NCBI RefSeq assembly: GCF_032854445.1
Contig: NC_088295.1
Span: forward strand, 73,872,028 to 73,936,027
DNA from: Liolophura sinensis
Lineage: Eukaryota > Mollusca > Polyplacophora > Chitonida > Chitonidae
Length of the DNA: 64,000 nt
Reading direction: 5' to 3'
The translations under genes and the position numbers were made by a program. The notes under the pieces are model-generated. The model did not search any database and was not told the origin of the DNA. It was given only the letters and a program-made list of their open reading frames with translations. Positions within the stretch are counted from its first letter, which is position 1, and each line of letters starts with the position of its first letter. Of this stretch, positions 1-30,210 are shown in pieces.

Positions 1-3000
1 ACGGACAGAGCTACATGACAGCGGCGTAAACCGTGTATTGTCACCAAGGCCCCACGAATACATGGTGAGAGCAGGAGAATCTTTATATTCCTCACCCAAA
101 TTGTGCTTTATCGCGGTATCATCTACATCATATACGCTTTCTACATGATAAATCGTCCTGTTAAGATGTTTGTTGATATCGTATCTCCGGTATGTGCAAA
201 TTCTACTTACCATACGTTTTAGATTACTGCAATATTACATACGTCAGTGTATCGCAATGGTCCTATGCTTTCATGAATTTATGAATATATATAGTTTGAT
301 CAATAATATTGAACGGTGTTGCCAATGGAGTCATTTATTACCATGCATGCAACATTCTGACGGATTTTACTTCTATATCATGTAGATGGAGAAGTCGCCT
401 AACGCTTGATAATATAGATAGTACCTTTTTTTGATTGTTTCAACACATATTTTTAAGTCAGACAATTCGGCAGTGATAAGAGATTTATGAGCCACAGTAT
501 ACAAAAAAATCTAACTATGTGTTACTTTATCAAACCACTGGATAAAAAGCATGCGTACCAATAGAACCGGTACAATTTCGTTCGTGATATACGCTGCTGC
601 ATTAGTCACCAAAACATATTCTTGTATTACGGTATAGCTCCCAGGCCACAGAATACCATTACAGTGCGGTCTAATCACATGCATGCTGTGTCTGTTATTT
701 TTCAAACTCATATATCTGGATTGTTTTATATGCGGTGTTTCTAAAGCGTGATAAAACTTAAATCTTTACATCAGAAATATTATAAATTTTTTAACAAATA
801 ATAAGATGCTTTGTTCCACTCAGCTTGGAGCGCCTTTTACGGACTACGAATGGGATATGAATGTCGGACTTGACGCTTATATTTATATTAATATATTTAT
901 ATATTTATATTAACTAAGATAAATCATATTTATGAAACTTAACTTTGATTCACATACACATGCCTTGTTCTGGGAGCATTGCCAGTCCACACAATGCAAT
1001 ATTTCAACGAGAGTTGGTCGTTATTTAGCGACGTAACTGTTACAGCCGACAATTTATGTTGATTCAGCAACATAGAAGGTTTTGAAGGCAGATAACTGCC
1101 AGATTCGTGCTTTCAAGAACAATACCAATATAGCAAAATATGGATCGAAGCGGACAAATAATGTCAATATGGAGAAAGTAAAATGAGGTATAACATAAAA
1201 ATAGTCAATTTATTATTTATTGATAGCTGCATCGAAAATTATTAAAGTGGTTAAGTAAATAGTGTTTCAGTTTCAATTGGTCTGGTATTATTTTTTAATT
1301 TGGAGGAACTCACTATACTGAATGACTTTGATTATATTCATATCAAGTGTCAATTATTAAAAACACACAGAAGCAAACCAAAAATAGCAGCTCGTAATCT
1401 TGCATATATTTTGGTTATGTTGTCTTTATATACCCTAAATACAGAATGGCTCGACACTTGTAGGTATCACTCCAGGTTTATATTGAGCCAATGAATATTT
1501 CTTGCGTAATGTTTAATGTTGCTTCAGAACGTTTTGAAAATAGAAAAGATCGTTGCCAACATTTCAGTTTTACTGATCAGAATATATGTGTGATTTACAA
1601 AGGATGATCTTCATAATGTTACAGTCCAGTTGAAACTGAGCGGCGTAGCCAACTATCCATATCCATTTTCATCCATTAAATGCGAAGGAAACCAAAAAAC
1701 AAGATTCTCTTGTAAGGTAAGTTATGTTCGCGATTGAGCATGAAATTTTCTTAAACTAGACATTCTAGACGAATCATCCTTTCACCCACCTGGCTGTTGT
1801 GATCTCTACCTATACTGTGACTAACGTAAAGGTGTCTTTATCTCCTGCTGGCGGGTATCTATCGCGCAATTATCTGATAACGACGTTAACTTATCCATTG
1901 TGTTGTTAACCAAGTGTGTGTCTAAGCTAACCAATGACTATTTACCGGTCTTAACTACCGATCACTATCGGTTTTTATCTTATTTACAGATTTAAGCTGC
2001 CTGTATGTTAACCGCTAAACAACTTCGACCATTGTCAGAGTAGAACTCCCGCAGTTGAGGTGTCGTAATACGCCAGGCTAAGGTTTAGATAGTGCCAACA
2101 ATAACAGCAGCGTCAGGATTGTGTCAACAATACTTCATTGCTGTCAGCGCACGCTGTGACGAGCGCCAAATGAACTCCGCTGCAATCTGGTAGTCAACTT
2201 TATTACCTAGAGAACGTTTAATCGCCTGGACATCCAATCTGGGCTTTTGTAGTACACGGGCAAATGTTTGCATGCTTGGAGTTATTTTCAAAAGCTCAAG
2301 TATCGAGACAAACATATTTGCTTAAAACAAACGCACATGCAGACAAACAAAAACAGTGTTTTATTGATCGTGCTTGTAATTGCAAGTGCAGAACTACCTT
2401 TTCTCAAGAGCTGTGTTAATTCGTGGTTAATTTATATATGCATATTTAATTCGGAAAGTCAAAATTTTACCAGCGTTTTCACACGTTCTGAGTTTGCATT
2501 TAAATATGCTGTCCATGGCCTGAATTCATGATAAATAAGATTGATCCGCAAAGGCTGCTCTAAGCGTTGTGTGTATAAGATCATAGAGAAATATAATGCT
2601 GTGTGTATTTTAATTCCATAGTCTGTTGCCCACACACGCTACACAAATAACAGTTTAAAAGAAATACACAAAGATTTAATCTAGTATTATTATGCAAATT
2701 ATATACAATTAGCATTTATGGCAAGAGTCTGGTTCAGAGATCTATTATTTGGTCTTCGGTTTTTGGAAAGATGCAAGGCTTAAGCTACTGTTGAAAGTTA
2801 TCTTTTTCATTTCTCTTCCTTTAAAATCGTGATTTAACTGATCCTGCTGGATCGGTTCTTCCAAGTTTTGGAGAGGGAAACACCCAAAACTCTCCACCGA
2901 CAACAACTGTGAAATCCGCAAGATTATACCCACTTTAGCTTTCGACTGGTGGAGGACAGATGTGATTGTAGTTCATTATGTTATCCATCAATTTAGTCGG

Positions 3001-6000
3001 CGAATGAATTGCTTTGTTTTCCACCCTTTTTGCAAGATGGGCCGTATTGGTGATTTAGATGACTATTTCAATGAGCCGACATTTCCCGTAGGTGGCTATT
3101 TGGTTGGGATTCAGCTCAGACGCCAGCGAGCGGCGAGAGAGGCCGCCAAATTGAAATTCCCAAGCCCAATTTGACATTAGTTAGTTTTGAACTGCAACGT
3201 ATTATTTGTGTCCAACCAGATTCAGTTGTTACTCTTCGTCGATGTGATAATTAAATAAAATCATTATTTATCGGATGAACAATGGGTAATTATGTGAACT
3301 TTAGCCTCGGAGCGAGAAAGGGAAAGTATTGTTATTTAGTTGGCTTGTCCTACGTATGGAAGATTTAACCGAGAATTTTCCCACTCTGCTTAGTGTAATT
3401 CGCCTAGTTTATACTGACTTCAACTTTAACTTCTCTGCATAATTTGTCTGCGTTCCCCATATCAGCATAGTTATCTATTTCTCTAACCTAATGGTCGAAT
3501 TTCAGCGGAAGCGCAGGGCCCGAGAAAGGAAGCCTACTATTTTGCGTTTGAAACCACACGTTCTTTTTTATAAAGTGAAGCTTTCAAAAAGTTAGTTGCA
3601 TAAAGTTAAGTTCTCGCAAGTCTTAGCTTCTGAAACTCCAGCTGCTGAATGCTACTGTTGATATAAGCTCATCGCTTGAGAGTGTCCGATTTCGTATGTG
3701 TAACAGAGCACTGTGCTTGACAAGCGCGGTATTCTCGCAGCGTCGCGAGACAAATATGTTATAAGTGTTTGTATAATACATGTCCCTCTTTGCCAAGGCA
3801 CATCAAAATAACACTAATTAACTACATACATATGCATGGAAGAGTGATTATAAAATTTAACTATACATATCTATACAGAATTCAAACAAAAATAGCTTGT
3901 ATTGGAAGACTGTATTTTAATCAAATGTTTTCACCCACAGGGGGATTTCTCACAGGACTCATAGGGTTGTGTTTCAATATGATAGTAGTTTCATCACAGA
4001 AATATAAACATTATTATTACAGTGGCAGGTCAACATTCCACAGGAAGTGTACACGTCGGAGTTATTCATTTGTTTCATATAAACCTATAGACAGACGATA
4101 GTTGGACCACCAATATTTCATCATTTTCACATATTAATCCTTCTGATTGTACTAATTATTCGTAGGCCATATAAGTATTCATGACAGATTTTTGTGTTAG
4201 CATACCTTATTTTACACATAAAAAATGTTATTGCTACTCTGATAAACGATTTGAGATTTGTTTCCTGTGAACATCTGGATTTCGATCTAAATTGTCATTT
4301 CCAGGATACATCAACAGACATCTCTAATAAAAGCTGACATTAACCGCATTTGCTAATGAAAACCACTGTTTGTAGATCATTGTAGCAAACATGTTATTTT
4401 GTATTTGTAAACTATCAGTTCTCTTTCGGCGTTCTTTTCCTATGCCTGAGTTCAAGCTTATGCAGCTGTCCATCCTTGATTCTTCATGAGCCTACAGCAT
4501 CCGTTGCATAGCTGGTGTGTCGCTCTTGGATACCTCACCAAACGCAATCACACTAAGTGTCCTCAATTCTATAATGAGCATAATTAAGTAGTTGGTAAAT
4601 ATGGACAGAGCGTTCATGACCTCTGGCAAGTTCTTTTATGGATGTCAAAATTGTATCTATATCTCTGCTAAACCCGGACCGAGGGAATGTATAAGCATCT
4701 CTCTTTATTATAACTACATGAAGCATTTGATGAACAGCTGCAATCAAAGTGCTACAGCGATGCCTGTATTTGTATTCTACTTGGAAATTATTCACGAGTT
4801 TGAATTCGAATTAAATGTGATGCTTAGAATAGTGACTATCCTCCCCGCATCACTGAAACCTGCTGAGGTGATTTTGGAATGGGTCTTGCGTTTATGACTT
4901 GTAACAGCACTTTATCGTATATGACTTGCATACGCTTGTGAGACTCGACGTTTAGATCTGTTGTTTTACATCACAGTATTTTCATCCATTTTCATTCCTT
5001 GGTACGTGTACAGAGTGCATCATGTAACTGTCACATACGCATGTAAGGCTTAAAATAAACACCACGTTTGAACTTCCTTTTACTGATATGTTTATATGAC
5101 TGGTGTCGAACCACATATTATTTTCTCTAGCACAGAGTAAACCTTCCGTGTCACCGTGCACGTAGCAATCTTTCTGATAAGATGGACTTATCAGAAACTG
5201 CAACAAGTCCACTTGAACGAGGGGTAGGGGTGAATTAAATACTTGATAGCCTCGCTGGTTTGGTCAAAAACACACTCACAGATGTTTTAAACAAAAATTA
5301 TTCAAATATAGATTTATTTAATTACTTTTAGTGGATTTACAAGAAGATCTCACCTCTATATCGTTGGTAACGTTTATGCATTGAGGGAACATGAGTGCCC
5401 TGTGTAAACCATTATTAATCTACCTGACATGTCGCAGTCGATCTAGCGACAGCTAGATTTGAGGCCCCAACGCACTGGTCAGAAGTCGGTCAGCTGAGTG
5501 TAGAACAACTCCTCCAACAAGAGCTCTAACCCGGGGCTACGGGCTGTATATTCAACGTGCTGAATTAGAACGCTACGTTGGGTATACAAACAGTTGCATT
5601 CAAACCGCAATTGTTGTGTGTGCGTGAACAGCTTATAACTAGCATGGTTCACAATCTGGATTCTGCTTTCATTCATTACCCCCCAAAACATTCCTTGAGT
5701 CTTTCCAACATCTCAGTGAAGCCAGGAATCAATCAGATTCAGTACAAACTTTTCGACGTGCTTAAACATGTATTGAAATTCATTTTTTCACCATTTCTAA
5801 ATCTTACTTGAAATTACCCCAAGTCATTTGGCAGAATTTCGCTGAGGATGATTCTATTAAAGACGAAATATTAAGATCGTCAAAATGAATTGCTAACGGC
5901 TAGTTTTGCTTATTTATTATGCTAAGCTGTTCAGTGGATCAGCTAGATTAACTTCTGTCTTTAGTTTATTGCAACGCTTAATAATGGGTAGTGAGCGACA

Positions 6001-7929
6001 AGGTTAAATTCCACGCCAGGCGCTTTAGGGAAGAAGAGTGACAAGCCGGATTATACGAATACTATAAACTGCAACCTTTAAATGTACCAGTGGGTAGTAA
6101 ATAGCAGTGTACTCAAAGTCAGGGGATCGTTTGAATGGCGACAATAGCGTGTCCTATTGTTTGCGCACTGGACGGTTGATGTGTGAAATAGGTAAGTGTG
6201 TTTATCAGCAATTGCTGACCACAGTATAGGTGTACAGGGTATAGCCATGAGCGCTGTACAAACAACTCAATCGGCGGACACAGCTCATTGACTTAATCCG
6301 CCGGTTTCACGCACACTTAACACTGTATACCCGCTTTGTTGTCCGCTAAGAGGTGGTCGTGGAGATACCTTTCAAGGTGACATCGTTGACCGGAGCTAAC
6401 TGCCCCAGCCTGCGTTTCATTCATACTGCGTGAGCAACGTTTTTGTAACCCCCTGGGCCCTTCATATGTCAACACTCTGCGGCGTGTACTCGCGACATGA
6501 CCGATGGCACTCGCTAATGTAGTATCCAAAATATCGTTCATTTGCTCCTTCCATGTAGTATGTGAAAGCGACGATCAAACCTCTTCCTCAAATTGACCCT
6601 TTTGCTTTAAGAGTATTGCAATCCTGACAGGATGCATGATTTAATCGCCCAAGGAGAGCATAGCAGCTGTCTCACAAACCCACGTCTTCCACCATATTGC
6701 CTTATATTCTTCTGTAAGCAAATAGCCTGGATTATTAACAAGTACTCGTCCAGTTTCTGTCTCTCCCTGCAGATGGCTTCGTCGAGTTTTGGGCAGACGT
6801 ATAGAGAATCTGCAAGAAACAAACAATACGAGGGACCAGGAGCGCTGTTTAACTTTTTCGTATTTGATCATATTTACGTAGAAATCTATTCCCGGTGAAA
6901 ATTTATCATTATGAACAACACCTGATACATTTCGGTTTACGACATAAATAACTTTTACATAAACATCCACGTGTTTTTTTCTCTCTAGCTGGAGGATCTG
7001 GAAAGATTTTTTTAACGTTCGAAATACACGTGTTGAGTAAATGGGTTTGAAACAAATACCATGCGAGCATGGTCGTCCATTGATCTAACACATTGCCCGT
7101 CAATCAGAAAGAGCTGGCCAATGTGTCAACGGACGGCCACGTGTTCTATATCTATGCTCGTTTGATTATTGTAGGTGGTAGTGTGCTTTGCTTTAGATTA
7201 CAGAGCGTTGAAAGAATCAATGGTGTTAACACAAGGCGATGTATATCAGACGTAACTGCTAAATAACATCTTCAGCGTATATAAACAAATATAACTCGCA
7301 TTTGTCTTAATGTTAGGAATGATGTTAGTTAATTTTTTTCAATAGATCGCATGATTTGGAACAGATTCTGATGATATACTGTTTTGATACTGTACAAGCT
7401 GTGCTGCTAATAAGACTACACGCCACAGTTTAACAATCCATTTTGTCGCTATTTCTGTTTTTGATAGATAAAGAATACTTTCGCTATCGCTGTGAACTGT
7501 CCATGGATGTATAAATACCACACGTATTTCAAGATTTTGGGCATAAAACCATTAGTGTTTATTACAAAAAACATGGCGTTTGCATGAAATGCTTTGGTTA
7601 AAGCACAACACTTTCTAAATAAACACATTGCATAAATTGCCCAGCGCGCTACTTTGTCAGCTTGGGCACTTGTCTACTGTTATTGTATGTGAAATGCGAT
7701 GACAACACATCATTTAGGCAATTGTAGACCAGTGATGTGTCTAAATTACACTTAATATCACTGCATTTTATTCCCCGGAAGCCATGGTGCTATATTCAAG
7801 CTTTTACGTGAACAGTTATAATAAAACCCTAACCGAGGTAAAAACTATCTCACCGTCATCGCTGTTCTGGTTTTACTGTCTTTGCTGAAAGTCTTTTATT
7901 ATTTTGCATTTTTATTTCAGTTTAAAATG
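1..7929. other. intergenic DNA, no gene seen
   Basis: AT-rich sequence with only short open frames (up to about 110 codons). None has recognisable domains, low-complexity protein signature or convincing splice context. I see no tRNA, rRNA or transposon protein. If the Hox gene downstream is transcribed in the usual cluster direction, this is the side facing the more posterior Hox genes. Confidence 0.6.
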
Positions 7930-7989
7930 ATACATGGGGGCTACATTTCACCAGGCACCTGGTTTAGTTCAGCCATGTGGATGTAAAAT

Positions 7990-9460
7990 AAATGTGGAAA
8001 GGTGTGTACTGGGTTAAAATGTTGTTTGTTGTGATCTCGTGGCTTAGTTGTTTCACCTGGAACTTCAGGTTCTCGCTGTAGTGGAGTTGCGTCTTGAAAT
8101 ACAGGTATAATGGTTTCAATTTGTGCGTGTTGTGAAACGTGTTTCCGCTTTAAATGGTGCAATTGGAGATATGTGCTGATTTTAACTGTTGTGATGGGTT
8201 TTATTGTTGCTAAGTAAGATGGGTGTGGCTGGTTGCAAAGTTGCATCTGTACATGAGCAAAAACCTGAATACTTGCGCCTTGAAAGAAAAGCATTGAACT
8301 GATGACATGCGTCTGTTGTGAATATGCACTAAAATAAATGGTCTCAGCTTGTAAGATAAGCGCTGAATCAGTGAACTTAATATTTGCGTAAAGAGAAAAG
8401 AAAAACCTGAATAGTTGTGTTTAAGGAGGCAAGCAATGAACTGAATAGTTGTATACTGAACGTGAAGCAAAATATTGAATAATCGCTTGTTGAGAGACAA
8501 GCACCAACTAAACATATGCGTTTCTAGACACAAGTACCAAAGTAAATATATAGTTACTTCTTCAGCCACAAGCACTGCAATGAATATTGTTGCTCCTTGA
8601 GCACATGCATACCATGTGTAATAGCTGTACTTTGAGAGCAGTGCGCTGGATATTTGCTGCTCCGAGTTTTATTTATTTGGAGAGACAGACACCGGGTGTA
8701 ATTGTTGTGTAGTTAGAAACGTCTGTCGGGTGTCTTGGGACACAGCGTTTAAAATTAGGCATCTAAACAGACATTCTTATACCAGAAATATGCAGACCGA
8801 TATGAACAAAATATTTGCTGACAAATGAGAAAAAACAACATTTTAATTATTTTTTTTAAATTACATATGGCACCAGCATGCAGTGTTCACAGATAATAAC
8901 AGTTTGTATAAATACTGTATAACCGACAGGTAAACCAGTTTTTCCACGCCTGCGTTTCAGCTCACTGGTGAAGGAGATTATGGACTGTTGAACTAATCCA
9001 GTTCAATTATATGGAGAGAGGAGTTATTAAGCTAATTGATAGAATCATCACTTAATTATCACATATTGCTTTGAGTAGTGTAACACATTGTGCTTTTATT
9101 GATAGTGTGGATTTATAATCATGGAAACTCTGTGTAAAAAAACTGAAGGCATGGGATGTCCATGGTGGACATTGTCTACAGGTGAACTTCCAGGCATGTG
9201 GGGTCTTCCAGGGGCTATAGGGTGAATGTCGAGAACGGGAATGTCTTACAATATAAGACACCGGCACTGAACGTAATACTTGCGTCGTGTGACATATGGG
9301 CGTAGGGTAAAGGTTGGTTCTTGGGAGACATCTACAATGTATATGTTTTCAAGTTGTATTTCTAGAGACTGGATGTATACTTACTGTCGGCGTCTTGCAA
9401 GATAAGTACTGGGTTTAAACGTTGTCTCATTTATTGGGCATGGGATAAATATCCAGCAAA
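7990..9460. repeat. highly degenerate tandem array, period about 34 bp
   Basis: Between about 8262 and 8740 the sequence reads as roughly a dozen diverged units of 32-39 bp. Typical units start ctgaatAgTTGtgt or aatgaatattgttg and end near gagagacaAGcAcc or cacaAGcActgc (for example units beginning near 8410, 8442, 8475 and 8578). Weaker traces of the same unit (TTGCGTCTTG..AGA.AAG.ACTG) extend to about 7990 on the left and 9460 on the right. Units differ at many positions, so the array is old. Short reverse-strand open frames across it are by-products. Confidence 0.55.
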
Positions 9461-9469
9461 CAGGCTAAG

Positions 9470-10255
9470 TTGATTGCTACTATTGTGACAGCATAAGTTT
9501 TCAACATGTGCTATCATAGAAGTTACAATGAAGAGAGCTTATACGTCTGTTTTGTTTCACAGAGCTCAAGTTAATATCAGTAAAACAGTTTCACAACATG
9601 CACAATAGAAGGACTTTTTTTCACTTATACAATGACTGTCAATGGGAGAAAATCAAAGAGCCTATTGCATTCGGAGTGCAAACCAACGAGTTTTGGCAAG
9701 TTACAGAGAATCTTTACCACGAGCGACGAACAAAATTGCATGCCATATTCGTGGAAAAAACAGTGGTCTTCAACGAATGTCATACGAGAACCATCGATCA
9801 GTTCTAGTAGCAAAGGGTTCACAACAATGGAAACGTTTAAAAGATGGAGTTAGCCTACATCGAAATATCATATTTGGTGGCAACTCACTACTTAATTTGC
9901 AGAGAATGCCTTCAATAGGCATTCAAATAGGCCTCTCCATTATGACACGTAAAGTTTCAATTTAATTCAATGTTTGTTCCACGAGTTATTAATGTACAGA
10001 GTATGGCAAATCAATATTAATAAAGCCAAGCCTTATTTCGCTAATGACTACGATACATATCCCATGATGACAAAAAATACTTGATGTTTTTTTTAGAATA
10101 TTTCACAGTTACATGATAATTGTCAGTTTCATGGAAACATTCTGGAGGAAGTCCCAGCACGTTGACATGTACCTGCCCGACCTGACAAGAATTCGGAGCC
10201 GATAACAAGCAAATTCTAGTAAGTCACACGTGACCTGCTGTGCAGCCATGTTGCC
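9470..10255. other. intergenic DNA, no gene seen
   Basis: Two overlapping forward frames around 9598-9965 (69 and 107 codons) have no recognisable domain and overlap in different phases, which argues against coding. Nothing else stands out. Confidence 0.45.
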
Positions 10256-10260
10256 CGTGG

Positions 10261-11275
10261 TTTTAGCGGTGTAGTCTCATTTCGCCTACTTCTTTTGTTT
10301 GAAATTAGAAATTGGAGGTAGGCGAAATGATAATCCCCAAGGTGTGAAGATAACCATTTAATGGGATTAAAACTCCAGGGTGTAATCCGATTAAACCTCA
10401 GGGACCGTGTGGACAAAAGAATGACCCAAAGATGGACGCATAGATCATAGTAAAAAACATATTGTTAGGAATGTAATACATAAGAGTGGTAAATAGATAA
10501 GTGATAAATGATGGTGATAAAAAATTACAAGTGTAGCAAGAACGATGCTTTGTCGGCAAATTCCACCAATGTCAGTTGTTCTCCCTGCAACTGTTCTTTC
10601 AATCTTTGTAACTTCTCGTCCAGAGTCCGATAATCAGATTTTTTTTCTGTTCAGTCGGTATTCGTAATTATTCCACACAAGAGTTACCCCACCTCTCGTA
10701 GTTGGTATGAATTCAAGTTGTGCTTGCACTGCTGCCATGATGTTACTTAATGATTGTCTCGTTTTTGTTTATTTACTGGTTTTAGGGCCACTTTCCTGGC
10801 GGATATCGTGGCCCATCAAATCAGTGTTTTATTTATTTATTTTTTTAACACACGAATATTTTGGTTACATAACAGCAGTGCGTTGGTATACTATTTACAT
10901 ATGTACATGAGTCAATTGGTGGGATTAACCTCTTTGTGGTAGCATGTTACAGCTTATTGTATAGGTTCAAATGCTGCCCTGGTTCAAATCATGCCAATGA
11001 TTGTCTCGACGTCTGCGATCGTATTTATTGTGATAAGTGAGTAAAGTTCTGCCAGTGTCACTCTGATGCAAACGGTATTCCCCATCAAGACTTCAGTGAG
11101 CATTGCGCTTCTACTAAGTTCACTCAGCCGATGAGTGAGAGACGCTCAGTAGGAACCCATTAGGGGGCGTGCCCCCAACCATCTACAGGATGCCTGTCCG
11201 AAAAATCTGAAGTAGGCGAAATGAGACTCATAAAGGTGTGAAAGTAGGCGAAATGAGGCTAAACCGTTTTAGCGG
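10261..11275. mobile_element. non-autonomous DNA transposon-like element (about 1.0 kb)
   Basis: The two ends carry inverted copies of CTCATTTCGCCTACTT: forward at 10275-10290 and as its near-complement AAGTAGGCGAAATGAGG around 11241-11259. The element is bracketed by a 10-bp direct repeat, gttttagcgg, at 10260-10269 and 11266-11275. Further copies of gtaggcgaaatga lie just inside both ends (about 10317 and 11211), each followed by a similar aaggtgtgaa. No transposase frame is present. A 9-10-bp target duplication is typical of Mutator-like elements, but the superfamily is only a guess. The outermost bases of the two repeats match poorly. Confidence 0.6.
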
Positions 11276-11380
11276 AACAACCGAGGGTCCAGCAAATACA
11301 TTCAGTAGTGCCAAGCTACTGTTAGCCTACAGGAATTCACATTACTGTGTTTAAAAAATCAGATGCCTCTGAAAGTACAC

Positions 11381-11492
11381 AACGCATATATTTCTTTGGA
11401 GTTTTACGCCTTACTAAAGAATATTGCACTTATACGACGGCATTGTGGTGGGAGGAAACCGGACACAGCACTGGAAAACCAAAACGCATATA
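11381..11492 (-). mobile_element. SINE-like tail fragment, reverse strand, with target duplication
   Basis: Read on the minus strand this is ccggtttcctcccacc... followed by gtcgtataagtgcaatattc and then a gtaaggcgtaaaactcc-type end. This is the same order seen in forward copies near 52.0, 56.5 and 62.6 kb. The piece (11391-11482) is flanked by perfect 10-bp direct repeats, aacgcatata, at 11381-11390 and 11483-11492. That pattern indicates insertion by target-primed reverse transcription. Only the 3' part of the element is present, as expected for 5' truncation. Confidence 0.75.
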
Positions 11493-12081
11493 ATAACGCT
11501 ACATGCATATACCCTCATTGTCACACTTGAGTAGGGCATCCCTTCCGCGAAAATCTACAAGCCCTTAATCAATGAGCTCACTGGCTCGAAACCCGCTAAC
11601 GCTACTTCGACTGTGGCTTAACGTAATGAGATATATTAGTATCTCTCAGAGGGCAGGTGTTTCCGTTTGGATATGCCTGGTTCCCTTCACTAGAAATGTT
11701 TGACCGTCGTGGTTAAAATAAAGTTCATTTTACTTATTCATTACTCAACTGATCAAAGAATGCAAGGTTATGGCTCAAGGTCACTATGGCAATATTGCAG
11801 GCGAAATTAATCCAAGAAACAAACTACGTGATGAATAAATAAGTGAAAAATAATATGCAAGATGATACCTAATTGGTGGAATTTAGTTTCGTTTGTTTGT
11901 CAGCATGCAAGCATCAACATGGAATCTTGGTGAAGCAGTTCTCTTTGACTGTAATTTCACCACATGCAGGTGAAACAAAAGTAACATGCTGTTCAAGTTT
12001 TACATTCCAAAGTAATCGCATATATGCGATTCGAACTTGCAACGAGTACGAGGGTAATGGGTGTTTCTAGAGTAACTTATC

Positions 12082-12083
<2 letters not shown>
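11493..12083. other. intergenic DNA, no gene seen
   Basis: Ordinary AT-rich sequence between the SINE fragment and the AT microsatellite. A 65-codon forward frame at 11873-12070 has no recognisable features. Confidence 0.4.

Positions 12084-12166
<83 letters not shown>
12084..12166. repeat. (AT)n microsatellite
   Basis: About 80 bases of uninterrupted alternating A and T, followed by ggctcgg. The length in the assembly may not be exact, because such tracts collapse easily. Confidence 0.97.
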
Positions 12167-28155
<15,989 letters not shown>

Positions 28156-30159
28156 GTAAAGAAAAATGTTTTCTTTCTTTTCATGAAACACATGGAAAGG
28201 CAATAATGACATTTTGTTTTATATATGTCTCATTACATAGTGTTGTTTTTGTGGGAATGCTATGTATATATACCACAGAAAATATTGCATTCAAAATTTT
28301 ATTCGAAAAAATACTATTTGTACAATTTTGTTACAGCTATAAACTTTACACAAGTTATAACTACTAAACTTACCTGTGCTTTTTAAAATAATTTTCTGCA
28401 GTGAATTCATAATTCGCCTTGCTTTTCTTATAGCGGTATTCAAGGACATGGGAGTAGAAAATTAATATTAAAATAACTTCCTTTTCTAAGCTAGGAGAAA
28501 ACAAGAAAGCTTTTTTTGTAATTGGTAAATTGTAAGAACGTCTTTTGTTATATTCTATCCATTTAGCAAAAGGCAGTGTTGCTAGGTGCAAGGTTTGTAA
28601 GAACCGTGTCATGTTTTCACCCTTCTGTGCAGGCTGCCTCATAAATCACGCTGCAGTGCACAGCCACTTGCAAAAATACTTAATTGATATTTAATATTTA
28701 TCTGTTGCGCAAACTGCCATTCATTTGGCTAATAGCAGATTATCTCATCATGAAACATCACGAAGCTTATGAAAGAAAAAAGAGGTAAGATGAGATTAAA
28801 TTCTGACACCAGCTTGACAGGTACATTTTACATCATTGAACGGTACTTTGAAGAGTATGTGTGCGAGCTGATTTATGTTGAAAGTTGAGTCGCAAATCTC
28901 CCTACTTTCTATCAACCAATCGGGGAGCCGTAAAAGGCTGTCTAGCTAAACTGCCGCCTTGGTCCATCCCCTATTACCATATAAATTATATTTGAAAGAC
29001 ATTGTCGTATTTTTTGTATCACATGGTAATACTTCTACCTCGGTGGTCCACTTTTCATTAAGGATCAGTTTTGGCGACACGTTAAGATGGACGGCGTTAT
29101 CAACATTGTGATAACTTAATGCATTTAGCTATAAGATGACCCGGCCTTTTCCATCCAAAGTGATGCAGTTATACCTCAGTATTATTTTACGATAATGAAG
29201 CATAGTTACGTAATTGCTTTATAGTATAGCGAAAGTGTTCATTAAGCGGTACACTGGCACCAAACGACCTGTATTTTTGACGTGCTTTTGTAGGAAGAAC
29301 ATTGATTTATGATCCTGGTAGCGACCAGACCTGTCTTGTCTTTCAACTTTGGAAAACTTTTCTGGAAGATGACGAGGTACTGACAGGAACGCGTGAAAAA
29401 TTGGAGAAGGAGAGGGCCTTCTCTTCAAAGGAGAGTTAGGGATTCATGAACACGCTGGCGTTTTGTGTTTGTTTATGTCATTTTCTCGCACCAATACTTT
29501 CCCTGATCTGGTCTTTAGTCATAGGCTGGGTCTCCCCCAAGTCGGTCTCTGCTGTCTTCATCTACTTTGAGCATCTCTGACAAATGCCACATCGTCTGTG
29601 TATACAAGTTTAAGATTTATTTATTCCACCGCGTTCTCTGTTCTAAACACATGTTCGACATGACGAGTTAAACACCGACTTCGTCCCTGTGAGATTTTCC
29701 TCTCAGCCCCATGCGATATCTTGCTAAATCGTTTGCCTGGTCAAATACCAATAAACTATTTCGAACAAATTTTAGCCCAAGTGACTAAATATTTATCCGC
29801 GGATTAAACACTTAAATAGTTCATAATTTTATTAAACACGACTGGAGTATACAGAAGTACTTTTTGGGATGTGATTGCATGGAACAAGAACTGTATTGGC
29901 GCGATGGGGAAAAATATCTCATATGAGGACAAAAACGTGAAATCAATTATTGTGTTCTAAAATATACTCGGTGTGATCTCTGGTCAGACAGTGCACTTGC
30001 CACCAAGAAGAAAAAACGAGATGGCATACCAACTGCGAATTGGCGCTGCGGCTAATTATGCTTTATTTCTCCCGTTAATTATTAATCTGAGTTGATTAAA
30101 CTTAGATAGCCTGGTGCTTGTCTCGCGCTGACTACTGACCTTTACGATACGACTGACTA

Positions 30160-30210
<51 letters not shown>

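Noticed and set aside
9598-9965. Frames of 69, 73 and 107 codons
   Set aside because: Overlapping in all three phases with no domain or conserved motif.
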